Assembly: GCA_004794785.1 (NCBI GenBank)
Contig: SJOL01006401.1
Span: forward strand, 23,255-87,254
Direction of reading: 5' to 3'
Length of the DNA stretch: 64,000 nt
DNA from: Opisthorchis felineus
Taxonomy: Eukaryota > Platyhelminthes > Trematoda > Opisthorchiida > Opisthorchiidae
The position numbers and the translations under genes were made by a program. Of the stretch, positions 38,301-43,839 are shown piece after piece; position 1 is the first letter of the stretch; each line of letters opens with the position of its first letter. A model generated the notes under the pieces. The model was not told where the DNA came from. It ran no database searches and saw nothing but the letters and a program-made list of their open reading frames with translations.

Positions 38301-41300
38301 CTGATCTAACCTCGACGGCTCTCACCCCAGCAATAAGTCCATGCGTTTGGTCCGTTATTAAATATGTCGACGGCTTGATGGTAAGTTTCAGTCCAAGACC
38401 AGAACCATTTGAACTCTATTGACTTCTCAAATATTTTGTACTTTAGGAGGCAATAATATTTTTCTGTCTACGGATAGAGCCTTGCCTTTCTGGGCTTTTC
38501 CAAAGCCACTAATAGGCCGTGAACGCCTTGACGCGTCCCCTAGACCTAATGGTTTCTTCCTCTTTTCGTGCATCTGATACCCATCGAAAACTCAGTAAGT
38601 GGGCTGGAAAGACAGAATCACCAGACGCCAAGCCCGTTTGGCTGTGGAGTTTATACACTGTTGCAACGCCAAGCAGAATGACTGAATATTGAGCGGTTCC
38701 ATGTGAACAGCTTGGCAAAGTGAGGAACTGCTATGACATTGTGAAGGTAGTTTCTTGGGTTTATTTTTCCTAGCAACAGGTGCGTACGGTAGGCCGACTG
38801 CTTCAAAACACAATATACCTTATATCATCTTAAGGCACGTAACATTACTACGAGCTACCGTCAAAAGATATGTCGTTGCGGGGAATTAATTGATATGGAG
38901 TATATGGTCTTTAAATCCTGTACGGTCGCGTATATGAGGAGCATTATGATCCCCTGCAAGTACACTGGTGAAATTAATCAGCGACACCTTGATAACAAGG
39001 GACCACGATGTTCTGCTGCGTTACACAAAACAATTACATGGAGTATGTCAGTTAACGGTGTCTGTGACACACCGAATCGACGTGGCAGTGCACTAGTTGT
39101 TTCCATCAATCCACTTTTATACCACCAATTGAAAAATGGCTGGAGGATCTATGATATTCAACTCCAAAGCCATGGCAGAATCCGAAGAGCTATAGCAAAA
39201 GTGACGGCTTATACCTTGAAAAAGGTAAGCGGATGTGAACAAACGCCAAACACTAAAACTCTGGCGACGAAAACTCATCTTGGGCTCATGAAACTATTAA
39301 GCTGACGCATTCCCATAAATTTCCTGAACTGTTTTTCTAAACTAATAGAAGTCCAAAAAAGAAGGGTGGTTATTGATATCGGATAACAAGTCTACTGGTT
39401 GCATATCCGAAAGGTCCAGCCTGGAGACCCAATAAACCCGTCTTTGTGACAGTTGCGGTACACACAGATTGACATAACACACCGTAACATACAACAGGAA
39501 GAAACAACAATCTCAGTCTGTTCGTGGGGAATTATGGATACAACAAAGTGGTCAATTTGAGCGCGCTCAGTAATCGTGGTACAAAATGGATCGGTGAGTA
39601 AAAAGCGCGGATTTATATGCTATGGCTATGGTATGAGTAACCCATGTCCATATTCCCAACTATCCGAAACTAACTGTTCCATCCGTGCGGATTGTTAAAC
39701 ATATAAATAATGTTTAAAAAGGTGTTTCAAAGCAACCGTTTGTCGTCAATGCAATGTCGCAAACCCAGGATAGTGGCATTTTGAATGAATTCCTTCAAGA
39801 AATTAATCACTTGTTGAATGTATCATTGATGAATAATGAAGTTCTTCGTGATCCTAAAAACATGGACCTGTCCTTACTTGGATGCTTGCCTCCCAACCTG
39901 GCACTCTCCCACAAAAGGCGCAAATAAGGGGATGGGTTGATTCTGGTTAGTTACTATTTACTTGTGATTTATTCAGCCTCAGTGGCTGTTAGAATAGTCG
40001 TTCGGCTGCAGCACCCTTTCGATGCCTAGCTGTCATGCCACCCGAAAGAAGCACGAGGGCTAGGGTACTGTCAGGTTGCCGAAGCCTAGACAGGATAAGT
40101 CGAGATGCTGAGGTCGGGTTCGAACCACGGACCTTCCGGTCGGTAAGCTGGCGCCTTAACCACTGAGCTATCTCGACGCCCGGCTGTTAGAGTAACCGGC
40201 GGTCGAGCTGCAGAAGTTAGACAATGAATGCATTTTTCGCTGTAAGAACTGTTGTGAGTTGAACGCGGCTCTGTTGTTCGTGCAATGCTGACTGCAGTTA
40301 TAACGAAACGACAATTACAGGCTTGCTCCGCTAATTCCGTCCTCCGTGTCAGTAATCATTGTTTTCAACCAGTAGCACCTTTCCGTTCTGCCTTGCTTGT
40401 TTTTCGCAGCTCTGCTTGAGCAGCTGTCAGAGTCCACTTGAATGTGATGGGAAGTGACTAATTCGGATATTATTCAAGAGCACTTCACACTGGGAGTAGA
40501 GGCTCTCAGTTATGAGACTTTCAACTGCATTCTGAAGGTTATTTGCTTATTAGGAAGTACCTAATAGTAGAATTTTTCGGTTCTCCAAAACCATTTCCCA
40601 AGGGGGTACTAATTGTTGTAACTATTGTACGGTGCATCGACGCACAGTATTACCTCATGCCTAAGGATCTTAGCGTTTTCGAGCCACGGGCTTCTAAATA
40701 TTATCCTTTCTGAGAGTCGAGGTGCACACGTTCGTAACGGAAAAGAGCCCCGTGTGTAATGACGTTCAGTGGAAGGGCTTGCATAGCCCAGCGTTACATG
40801 AAGTGATTTCAAATCGCTCACCGAGATGGTTGAGACAGGTTTTGCACACGTGCCCCTAGGACTATTCATGTGTGCTGAAAAGAGTCGGAAAAAGATGCGG
40901 TTGTCAACCAATGGCTCGTCATATGGGGATGGAGAGTTCAATAGGCCCGATTATATTGGATTCAACCCAAAACTGCAGTTGGGGGGCCAAGGGTAGAAAC
41001 TTCACACGATACGGATAAATTAAAACTTTACCGAAAAGTCCTTAATTCCCATAGTGTTACACAACTAGAACAAGAGCAAAAACAAAAAGCCAACTTGAAG
41101 AAAAGGAGATACAGGTTATTTATCCGTTGTCCTTGTAACCCCCTGTATAGTTTTACCTCCTTTTCTACCATCTGGCGTAACGACATGGCTAGACTCTGGC
41201 TGAGGCCGCTTGATTCATGTGGCGAGCTGGAGAACTGCGGATCAAGAGAGACCAAATAAGTGATCCTTGCAGGAGGCTACAACAATGACACCATGACTCA

Positions 41301-41583
41301 AAGCGCGATGACAATTTCTTTTGAGTGAGTTTGCTAAGCGGCGCAAAGAACAGTGAAGAACTGACTCAAAAACGACATTCTCCATCCACTGATTAGATTA
41401 GGAACAAAATTCGGCACACCCACATACCTCGTAGATAGGGAGGATATCCGAATTCCACTGATCAATTACGTTTTCGGATATATCAACAACAGTAACTTGG
41501 ATCTTCGGACAATGGTAAGCGATCACCGATAATGTGCATCCTCCAACATAACCAGCCCCAATGCCACAAATTTTCGAGACCAT
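2232..41583 (-). CDS. UGDH: UDP-glucose 6-dehydrogenase gene, 7 coding exons, 3' end outside window
   Basis: Join on the minus strand: 41583-41428, 37677-37540, 34303-34109, 20552-20337, 13319-13131, 10033-9849, 2359-2232. The product oxidises UDP-glucose to UDP-glucuronate with two NAD+ in the cytosol, feeding glycosaminoglycan synthesis and glucuronidation. The pieces align in order with animal UGDH: Rossmann motif GIGAGYVGG at the N-terminus, [44 protein letters not shown] with the catalytic Cys, [15 protein letters not shown] and IYDPK. About 402 codons are visible against 494 residues in human UGDH, so the C-terminal UDP-binding part is incomplete. Introns 1-5 are phase 0, intron 6 is phase 2, and exon 7 ends in phase 1. 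All borders are GT/AG and no exon contains a stop or frameshift. Introns of 3 to 14 kb are full of retroelements. Identity is secure; exact splice sites are inferred by eye. Confidence 0.93.
2360..3895. other. UGDH intron 6 (right part), no recognised element
   Basis: A 178-codon frame lies on the minus strand at 3233-3769, and the plus strand holds long open stretches in another frame. Neither resembles a family I know, so it may be old repeat DNA. Confidence 0.4.
3900..3972 (-). repeat. Decayed hammerhead-type repeat (retrozyme relative)
   Basis: Read on the minus strand, about 56 bases match the retrozyme at 32508-32570 at roughly four positions in five: the segment after the hammerhead core and the following gcaacctta...gagtag part. 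The ribozyme core is lost. It adjoins the gypsy remnant at 4000-4467. Confidence 0.5.
3990..4467 (-). pseudogene. Gypsy-type integrase C-terminal remnant
   Basis: On the minus strand the bases decode [19 protein letters not shown] and [12 protein letters not shown], then after a stop [20 protein letters not shown]. This is the end of the integrase core and following region of Ty3/gypsy elements (pattern NG..ER.N..LK, then P..L..GR..RLP.D). A second frame (4173-4020) continues with [15 protein letters not shown]. It has at least one stop and one frame change. It ends exactly where the LTR at 4468 begins, so the LTR element may have inserted into it. Confidence 0.75.
4468..4720 (+). repeat. 5' LTR of the gypsy element
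   Basis: About 253 bp, matching 7187-7427 in the same orientation. Shared blocks include ggaggactgcctc, gctgttcgctctttttatat (one difference), tgaatccatatcacggaatg and cagtagagaccataaca. It ends in CA. Confidence 0.75.
4721..4740 (+). other. Probable primer binding site
   Basis: Two bases after the LTR end, tggcgatgggagcccaac starts with TGG as expected for pairing with a tRNA 3' CCA end. The tRNA was not identified. Confidence 0.5.
7187..7427 (+). repeat. 3' LTR of the gypsy element
   Basis: About 241 bp and the partner of 4468-4720. It is preceded by a purine run caaagaggag (about 7173-7182) that fits a polypurine tract. Confidence 0.75.
7428..7990. other. UGDH intron 6, unassigned
   Basis: Several minus-strand frames of 60-90 codons run in succession (7935-7232) but match no family I recognise. 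Confidence 0.35.
7995..8290 (-). repeat. Left inverted arm of the Penelope-like element
   Basis: It reads as the reverse complement of 9150-9443 with scattered mismatches. Shared blocks include the cttggtaaacaat end, gagcaacgtttcgcttttga, tggcctgatgaag on the minus strand and caacccatcaactgtgag. It includes a run of ten or more G at 8222-8231. Confidence 0.85.
8001..8072 (-). ncRNA. Hammerhead-like core in the left Penelope arm
   Basis: On the minus strand CTGATGA (8065-8059) is followed after 18 bases by GAAAC (8040-8036). CTTGG just before the core can pair with CCAAG at 8005-8001. Stem II is poorly paired and the cleavage site is unclear, so activity is doubtful. Confidence 0.4.
8440..9135 (+). 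pseudogene. Penelope-like RT C-terminus and GIY-YIG endonuclease, broken
   Basis: Decoded in shifting frames: [20 protein letters not shown] (decayed RT YVDD region), [74 protein letters not shown]. It then passes to the linker [16 protein letters not shown] and the endonuclease segment [18 protein letters not shown]. This order is that of Penelope-like polyproteins. Stops at about 8612, 8776 and 9067 and several frameshifts inactivate it. The catalytic YVDD is not intact. Confidence 0.8.
9150..9443 (+). repeat. Right inverted arm of the Penelope-like element
   Basis: The partner of 7995-8290. It ends ...gtttaccaagtccttct. The coding remnant [13 protein letters not shown] spans the start of this arm. 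Confidence 0.85.
9361..9433 (+). ncRNA. Hammerhead-like core in the right Penelope arm
   Basis: ACTTGGT (9361-9367) directly precedes CTGATGA (9368-9374). GAAAC lies at 9393-9397, GTC at 9416-9418 and ACCAAGT at 9427-9433; the first and last can form a 7-bp outer helix. The hairpin CAGTT/AACTG lies between GAAAC and GTC. Stem II is weak (GAC/GTC, not flush with the core) and 8 bases separate GTC from the outer helix. It is hammerhead-like but not canonical. Such ribozymes are known in Penelope-like elements. Confidence 0.42.
9446..9848. other. UGDH intron 6, 5' part
   Basis: No recognised feature apart from the intron 6 donor at 9848-9847 (minus strand). Confidence 0.45.
9849..10033 (-). CDS. 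UGDH: UGDH exon 6
   Basis: 61 codons plus 2 bases, [16 protein letters not shown] to FKADTHDTR. It joins the central helix to the UDP-binding Rossmann domain; [18 protein letters not shown] is the conserved strand and loop. The acceptor is ttctattccag|GT and the donor is AAG|gtcagt. It ends in phase 2, and the split Arg codon is completed by exon 7. Confidence 0.92.
10247..10432 (-). mobile_element. tRNA-derived SINE (family 1)
   Basis: On the minus strand the head gcgagatggctcaagtggtt gives an A-box-like segment, and accgtggttctaacccg is a decayed B box. It ends gaacgattttttttt. GCTGTA flanks it at 10241-10246 and 10433-10438, a likely 6-bp target-site duplication. It sits in intron 5 of UGDH. 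Confidence 0.85.
10480..11060 (+). mobile_element. 5' region of a non-LTR element, decayed
   Basis: The block gagaaaggacgggttaaaaa at 10518-10537 resembles gaggaaggacgggttagaaa in the family B 5' leader (26320-26339). Further on, 10810-10860 decodes SNWELGTWRTP, like the start of an AP-endonuclease domain. Beyond 10900 it is unreadable as protein. Confidence 0.5.
11060..11490. other. UGDH intron 4, unassigned
   Basis: Short open frames only. No known motif. Confidence 0.4.
11490..11850 (+). mobile_element. Family B-like non-LTR 3' end
   Basis: It decodes [20 protein letters not shown] and then the tail region, paralleling 29690-29980 (same order: gatggggaccc, caatggtta, gacattggcagaaatggccc, tcgtgcatcaaagctat, gaaactgtagcagct). 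Only the end of the element is present, as expected from 5'-truncated insertion. Confidence 0.75.
11860..13130. other. UGDH intron 5/4 region, unassigned
   Basis: A 66-codon frame at 11863-12063 vaguely resembles an LTR-element RNase H segment but is too weak to call. Nothing else is recognised. Confidence 0.35.
13131..13319 (-). CDS. UGDH: UGDH exon 5 (catalytic cysteine)
   Basis: 63 codons, [17 protein letters not shown] to [18 protein letters not shown] contains the nucleophilic cysteine that forms the thiohemiacetal intermediate, and NAFLAQR carries the conserved Asn. [11 protein letters not shown] is the conserved dimer-core region. The acceptor is ctaccgtag|GC and the donor is TTG|gtaagt, both phase 0. 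Confidence 0.94.
13320..14200. other. UGDH intron 4, unassigned
   Basis: No recognised element. A purine-rich patch occurs at 14035-14060. Confidence 0.4.
14757..15779 (+). pseudogene. Family A endonuclease domain, frameshifted
   Basis: An exonuclease-endonuclease-phosphatase type domain that nicks DNA at the insertion site. The early Asn (NVRTL), the Glu-containing motif (decayed to SRTRNQ, normally SETR) and GDLNAQV are visible. Frames change near 14820 and 15075, and stops occur near 15150 and 15395. The SDH motif appears as SEH, so the final catalytic Asp is altered. Confidence 0.8.
15808..15989 (+). mobile_element. tRNA-derived SINE (family 1) inside family A
   Basis: 182 bp starting gggagcgagatgtctcaagt with an intact B box ggttcgaaccc. 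It is flanked by CTGCTTA at 15801-15807 and 15990-15996. Removing the insert rejoins the family A linker: SGAA before it, LKSRRNIP after it. The expected T-rich tail is missing. Confidence 0.92.
16084..17400 (+). pseudogene. Family A reverse transcriptase, interrupted
   Basis: A target-primed non-LTR reverse transcriptase. Segments in order are [90 protein letters not shown] and [10 protein letters not shown]. The palm YADD is intact at 17170-17181. It is broken by a frame change at about 16600, the 87-bp retrozyme insert at 16912, and a frameshift near 17340. Confidence 0.85.
16912..16998 (+). mobile_element. Retrozyme-derived insert in family A
   Basis: 87 bases matching 33055-33135 of the retrozyme pair (acatcataaacgag, gttccagatgagtctc, tttgcaaatgagtgta). 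They interrupt the RT between palm segments. tatacagagct (16901-16911) and tatatggagct (16999-17009) look like an 11-bp target-site duplication with two differences. The family A copy at 430-480 lacks the insert. No ribozyme core is included. Confidence 0.75.
17730..18860. other. UGDH intron 4, mostly unassigned
   Basis: 17865-17940 resembles the family A 3' tail on the minus strand (caccatcagaga...cagtgttgacactg). The rest shows nothing recognisable. Confidence 0.4.
19170..19260 (+). mobile_element. Possible non-LTR 3' fragment
   Basis: It decodes [20 protein letters not shown], matching the (RWLGHVLRM...P) block found near the end of RTE-like polyproteins. It is too short to assign to a family. 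Confidence 0.5.
19260..19695. repeat. TA-rich low-complexity tract
   Basis: About 430 bases of degenerate tat-tat/tac motifs ending in tacgtacgtagttatatata and tacgtacgtacgtaag. The 98-codon open frame within it is a composition artefact. Confidence 0.8.
19843..20133 (+). CDS. Unrecognised 96-codon frame, possible type II membrane protein
   Basis: It starts [20 protein letters not shown]: a short basic N-terminus, then about 20 hydrophobic residues (roughly 9-27), then a polar remainder ending TTERQSI. This layout resembles the anchor of Golgi glycosyltransferases, but no catalytic motif follows. It lies in intron 4 of UGDH on the opposite strand. It may be a first exon, a gene remnant or a chance frame. 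I do not recognise the sequence. Confidence 0.25.
   Translation: MFKTKFRRSILLFVFSSTCVLIYYVVRSERNVMIARSQNSGRSILVQRMTCIKLTTENSVFRINMKLAMNKNPVLVNHFQQKFPVNLKVTTERQSI
20160..20195 (-). mobile_element. SINE family 1 fragment (3' end only)
   Basis: atcgttcagctgtagcaccc and ctttcggtgca match the 3' end of family 1. The rest of the unit is absent. Confidence 0.7.
20337..20552 (-). CDS. UGDH: UGDH exon 4
   Basis: 72 codons, [18 protein letters not shown] to [11 protein letters not shown]. The Glu of EFLAEGT and the Lys of SELSKL correspond to conserved catalytic-site residues of the family. DRILIGGDE is also conserved. The acceptor is tatgtacag|CT and the donor is TTG|gtatgt, both phase 0. The exon sits next to a 3' SINE fragment at 20160-20195. 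Confidence 0.93.
20735..20890 (-). mobile_element. Family A 3' tail fragment
   Basis: On the minus strand it reads tatggttgtacggtagcgaa and gcatcagtgctgaacactg, then a gatgatgatgaag end. This parallels the 3' UTR of the family A copy at 44618-44800. Confidence 0.65.
21185..21610 (-). pseudogene. Non-LTR retrotransposon family D, C-terminal fragment
   Basis: On the minus strand it decodes, across frame changes, [37 protein letters not shown], then [18 protein letters not shown] and DSTHQW. This is the end of an RTE-like polyprotein, close to family B but distinct in sequence. Confidence 0.75.
21700..22690. other. UGDH intron 3, unassigned
   Basis: No recognised element or coding pattern. Confidence 0.4.
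22722..22770 (+). ncRNA. Weak hammerhead-like motif
   Basis: CTGATGA at 22724-22730 is followed after 19 bases by GAAAC. TGTCAA/TTGGTA between them can form a six-pair stem II (two G-U) with loop CTCGA, but two bases separate it from GAAAC. No matching stem I was found. It may be a relic of a Penelope-type terminal repeat. Confidence 0.25.
23224..23300 (-). repeat. Decayed retrozyme copy
   Basis: On the minus strand gccccaagaaggccgaagtg and gtcatgggctgtcgaagaga align with the hammerhead and following segment at 32540-32595. CTGATGA has become cgtatgg and GAAAC has become GAAGT, so the ribozyme is dead. Confidence 0.7.
23440..23525 (-). repeat. tRNA-like repeat, unassigned family
   Basis: On the minus strand gtgcacgagtgtataagg (A-box-like) is followed by cagggttcgaatccc (B box). 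The arms do not fold into a convincing tRNA, so a SINE head or tRNA pseudogene is more likely than a gene. Confidence 0.45.
23530..26030. other. UGDH intron 3, mostly unassigned
   Basis: It includes ctcgca-type repeats at 25138-25180 and a perfect 11-bp inverted repeat at 25305-25335. No coding pattern is recognised. Confidence 0.4.
25305..25335. repeat. Short perfect inverted repeat
   Basis: gcgcgcacctt (25305-25315) and aaggtgcgcgc (25325-25335) are exact reverse complements around a 9-base loop. No terminator-like context or function is apparent. Confidence 0.8.
26714..28726 (+). pseudogene. Family B endonuclease and RT N-terminal half
   Basis: One frame of about 670 codons with a single stop (TAG, 27233-27235). 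The endonuclease has FNVRTL (about residue 57), [21 protein letters not shown] and the terminal SDHVMVRAR, so the main catalytic residues are present. The RT begins after a basic linker ([20 protein letters not shown]): [46 protein letters not shown]. The frame is lost near 28690, where a small deletion or frameshift separates FTLRQIL from [11 protein letters not shown]. Confidence 0.9.
28709..29366 (+). pseudogene. Family B RT palm and thumb, inactivated
   Basis: It continues the RT with [22 protein letters not shown]-stop-PLSPFLF (stop at about 28908), [15 protein letters not shown] and [12 protein letters not shown]. The palm motif reads YADN (29028-29039) instead of YADD, losing the second metal-binding Asp. 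Stops also occur at 28908 and 29142. It is therefore dead. Confidence 0.88.
29370..29990 (+). pseudogene. Family B C-terminal region and 3' tail
   Basis: In broken frames: [23 protein letters not shown], then [19 protein letters not shown] and [15 protein letters not shown] in another frame. The same order appears at 48000-48480 (minus) and 35550-35925 (minus). It ends with a short gat repeat, typical of RTE-type 3' ends. Confidence 0.8.
30080..30905 (-). pseudogene. Non-LTR family C endonuclease fragment
   Basis: On the minus strand, with frame changes: [63 protein letters not shown] (GDFNARVG in intact copies) and [15 protein letters not shown]. This is the endonuclease type often labelled craniofacial development protein 2-like in flatworm genomes. 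Only the endonuclease is present. The Asp-Asn of the GDFN motif is altered (SDFT). Confidence 0.8.
31010..32500. other. UGDH intron 3, unassigned
   Basis: No recognised element. 31660-31930 shows short open frames without family resemblance. Confidence 0.4.
32558..32600 (-). ncRNA. Hammerhead ribozyme (type I, minimal stem III)
   Basis: Read on the minus strand: GCCTGC (stem I) then CTGATGA, stem II GCCC/GGGC with a CAAAAA loop, GAAA, the short palindrome ACCGGT as stem III ending GGTC, and GTGGGC (stem I, six pairs, two of them G-U). All invariant core bases are present and the predicted cleavage lies after C at 32564. A stem III this short usually works best as a dimer. Confidence 0.82.
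32710..32913. other. Assembly gap (204 N)
   Basis: The run of N falls between the two inverted retrozyme arms. It cuts off the CTGATGA side of the right-hand ribozyme. Open frames that cross it are meaningless. Confidence 1.
32914..32937 (+). ncRNA. 3' half of a second hammerhead ribozyme
   Basis: aagggcgaaaccggtcgtgg follows the gap directly and equals the 3' part of the ribozyme at 32558-32600. The 5' part should lie in the gap. Confidence 0.65.
33155..34108. other. UGDH intron 3, 5' part
   Basis: No recognised element. The intron 3 donor is at 34108-34107 on the minus strand. Confidence 0.45.
34109..34303 (-). CDS. UGDH: UGDH exon 3
   Basis: 65 codons, [17 protein letters not shown] to DGDAKSSG. 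It contains [15 protein letters not shown]; the Thr of STVP is a conserved active-site residue in the family. The acceptor is ttgatag|GG and the donor is GGG|gttagt, both phase 0. The last 15 or so residues ([15 protein letters not shown]) have no counterpart in vertebrate UGDH and make this loop about 14 residues longer. The donor is the least certain splice site of the gene. Confidence 0.88.
34304..35090. other. UGDH intron 2, unassigned
   Basis: No recognised element. Confidence 0.4.
35092..35287 (-). mobile_element. tRNA-derived SINE (family 1)
   Basis: On the minus strand it has the head gcgagatggctcagtggtta, B box tggttcaaacccg (one change) and 3' end ggtgttacagctgaacgatt. GGTGA on both sides (about 35091-35095 and 35288-35292) may be a short target-site duplication. 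Confidence 0.85.
35550..35925 (-). mobile_element. Family B 3' end, 5'-truncated
   Basis: On the minus strand it follows the family B end: ggagacgaaccaggggaagt, agctgcgctggccattgccg, gagacatgaccaagtcacgc, tcagtggcgctcaggcatcc. It is comparable with 29600-29960. Only the last 0.35 kb is present. Confidence 0.75.
35930..37539. other. UGDH intron 2, unassigned
   Basis: No recognised element or coding pattern. Confidence 0.4.
37540..37677 (-). CDS. UGDH: UGDH exon 2
   Basis: 46 codons, [12 protein letters not shown] to [10 protein letters not shown], continuing PIYE|PGL exactly as in other UGDH proteins. It holds the [12 protein letters not shown] segment and the FISVDTPTK strand of the NAD-binding domain. 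The acceptor is ccaatcag|CC and the donor is CAG|gtaagc, both phase 0. Confidence 0.93.
37678..39983. other. UGDH intron 1, unassigned
   Basis: A plus-strand frame of 136 codons (38895-39305) has a donor-like site aaaaag|gtaagc near its end. It matches no family I know and is not called as a gene. Confidence 0.35.
39994..40181 (-). mobile_element. tRNA-derived SINE (family 1) with 10-bp TSD
   Basis: On the minus strand it has the head cgtcgagatagctcagtggt, the B box ggttcgaaccc and a 3' end gctgcagccgaacgac. It is bracketed by GGCTGTTAGA at 39984-39993 and 40182-40191, a perfect duplication. Confidence 0.92.
40192..41427. other. UGDH intron 1, 5' part
   Basis: No recognised element. The exon 1 donor is at 41427-41426 on the minus strand. 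Confidence 0.45.
41428..41583 (-). CDS. UGDH: UGDH exon 1 (start codon, NAD-binding motif)
   Basis: 52 codons from [15 protein letters not shown] to DILPIYE. It carries the beta1-alpha-beta2 dinucleotide fold: the glycine-rich loop GIGAGYVGG, and VTVVD ending in the acidic residue that normally binds the NAD ribose. The ATG is the first methionine and lies at the same place as in other animal UGDH proteins, just before the Rossmann strand. It ends at GAG|gtatgt, phase 0. On the minus strand, 16 bases before the ATG, there is a pyrimidine-rich stretch ending in AG. Confidence 0.93.
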
Positions 41584-41612
41584 ACCCAATGTATGTAGGC
41601 TACAAGCAAGAG
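41584..41612 (-). promoter_or_regulatory. Candidate 3' splice acceptor before the UGDH start codon
   Basis: On the minus strand the bases before the ATG read ttactcttgcttgtag, then 16 bases, then ATGG. A pyrimidine-rich tract ending in AG this close to the start suggests either a short non-coding 5' exon or a spliced-leader acceptor, since trans-splicing is known in flatworms. It could also be chance. Confidence 0.35.
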
Positions 41613-41804
41613 TAACAGGTCATATTAAGTTACCCCGCGCAAACAATCTCGGAAGTAAATATTCCTAAAAAAGGGATAGTAGTATGAGTCGTGGAAAGAC
41701 GTACCTTGGTCTGACAGTATGGACATTGGAAACAATGTGGGTATACTTAAAACCGCAATAGGATGGCAGTGAAGCATTCTTATTGCCAAGTCACTATTCA
41801 TGCT

Positions 41805-41992
41805 ATGGAAAAAGTCGTTCAGATGTAACACCCTTTCAGTGCCTAGCTGCCACACCAACCGAAAGAAGCACGAAGGCTGAGATACTGCCAGGTTGCCTAA
41901 GCCTAGATAGGGGCAGTCGAGATGCAGAGGATGAGTTCGAACCACGGAACTTCCGGTCAGTAAATTCGCGCTCTATCCACTGAGCCATCTCG
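41805..41992 (-). mobile_element. tRNA-derived SINE (family 1) upstream of UGDH
   Basis: Same family: head gagatggctcagtggataga, decayed B box gtggttcgaactc, 3' end gtgttacatctgaacgact. TGCTA occurs close to both ends. It lies about 220 bp upstream of the UGDH start codon, so it could sit in the promoter or in a 5' intron. Confidence 0.85.
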
Positions 41993-41999
41993 AGCTCGT

Positions 42000-43765
42000 G
42001 CTACCAACATTTTGAGCTTTAAGCTGCGTCATAAGTGGGGGTACCGTAACGTCCCTGGGCGGCGACACAAAGTCCGTGAGAAATGGGACAGTAGATTGAG
42101 GGGGTGAATGATCCTTGACAGTGAGTCTAGCTATTCGCTCAAGCAACTTCAAGACGCCCCCAAAACCCGAACCTACAAAGTTGAAGTTAGGCGAGCAAGT
42201 CAGTTAAGCAATAAATCACTGCAACCTGACCTACCAATATTACCATCAACTGTCGTTTTCCGTTTGAAATTTCCTTTTAAAAATGGCCCCACGTCCCCCA
42301 TTATTACGGACGACTGCATTTCGTTTACGCGTCCGAAAGCGGAACAGCAGACAGCGTAGGATTCTTCCTCATCAGCAATCCACTCGAGGCTCCCTTTATC
42401 CTCCTGTGTCTGACGCAGGTTGCCTGTATTCATACGGTTAGTTGTAACATGTGCTTTGGCGGACTGGTGCTAAAACAGCAGCAGCCTGATTATAGCTGAC
42501 GCCCGGTAATGTATGTGGACGCAAGAGGTGATCAACTCACGCATTTTCACACTACTGGCGGCACATTACGCTTCGGATACAATGGACAAGTCGAGTCAAG
42601 AACTCCAGCGTTAGAGCTGAGATCAACGGAATTGAAGCACCGTAATATACAATCAACGCGTGAGGATAAAAAGCCTAAAGCGGGCATTACGTCATCCCAG
42701 CCGGTTGCTTGATGCAGCCTGTCTGCAGGAAGGGACTGCATATGACTGAAACACGCTACATAGGATATAGTGGACTAAAAAAGTTTAAGTCGCTTGATGT
42801 CAGAAATATGTACTTGGATCCCTAGCGGTCTTATTGAAAGCTTAGAACAACAGGTGATTGTTTTATGGAGAGCCGTCTGGGGATCTATGGAGGTAACCTG
42901 CAGGCAATTTACGGTCCAGTCTTCGGATCGCATCAGAAACATCACTAGACGGAGAGCGGTCGGGCCCGACAGAATTGATTTGGTCTGAGATATGAAGAAT
43001 GGTATCTCATGAGTTTATTACGAGCCACGTAAACTGAAAGCCTCCTGGTGAGCCAACCTATTATTTTCTTATTTTCCCATAATTACTCTCTTCCACCCTC
43101 CGACTTGTTTGTTGTTTAAAGGATGTAAGTGCACCGGATATGCTCAGATAGTTGTTGGAAATCAGTAAAATGCGTCGGGGAAGAGAAACTGCGCCCAACG
43201 AATTTGATATAGCCACTTCGCTTCTGGTTACCATTGGTCCACAGTTCCCGTGCTGTCAATCCTACCCGCCCATAAGACCCCAGAACCTTTGTAAGTATAT
43301 TTCCCACGTTTTGTTTCAGGCAGATTTGGCGCCCACTTGATTCGGTGAGCATTTGTAAACGTATTACGTGGTTCTATACAAGAATATGTCCGTGATCGGT
43401 CTTTTGCTTGCGTACGTGGAGGCGTCACAACACCTCGAGTCTCAATCGATATTATCGTACAGTTGACGTCATAATTCCCCTCCCAGAAAGCAGTGTGCCT
43501 GTACAAAAATGTGAAACAGCCTTCAAGCTTTCTCTACCCAACTTCGCTTTTGCTTGTCACATTCGTTTGGTACTAAGTATTTGGCATTCGATGTGCAAAC
43601 TAGCATCCTGAGATAATACTAATTATTTTGTGCCATTCAAACCGGCAGTTTACCCTTCCTCCACTGCCCAACGGCCTAACGTTCTCCCTTGCTGACCATC
43701 AGAGTCATCGTGGCCCTTGATTGTCTCAGTGACGTGAATTCCGAGGACCTGTTACACATAAAATA
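42000..43765. other. Upstream of UGDH, unassigned
   Basis: No clear gene. Short open frames (42108-42359, 43408-43611) show no family resemblance. Confidence 0.4.
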
Positions 43766-43769
43766 AAAT

Positions 43770-43836
43770 AATAATCGTTCGGTTGTAACGCCCTTTCGGC
43801 GCCTAGCTGCCATGCCACCAGAAGGAAGCACGAAAA
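43770..43836 (-). mobile_element. SINE family 1, 3' fragment
   Basis: atcgttcggttgtaacgccc to ccagaaggaagcacga is the last third of the unit. The tRNA-like head is absent. Confidence 0.75.
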
Positions 43837-43839
43837 GAA

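Noticed and set aside
38895..39305. 136-codon plus frame ending near a good splice donor
   Set aside because: I find no acceptor that makes an exon of it and no family resemblance; it is inside UGDH intron 1 on the other strand.
42350..42420. CTGATGAG on the minus strand as a hammerhead
   Set aside because: No GAAA follows at a usable distance and no stems form. The same applies to the CTGATGA matches near 5955, 44632 and 45602, the last of which is family A coding sequence (LSDEVS).
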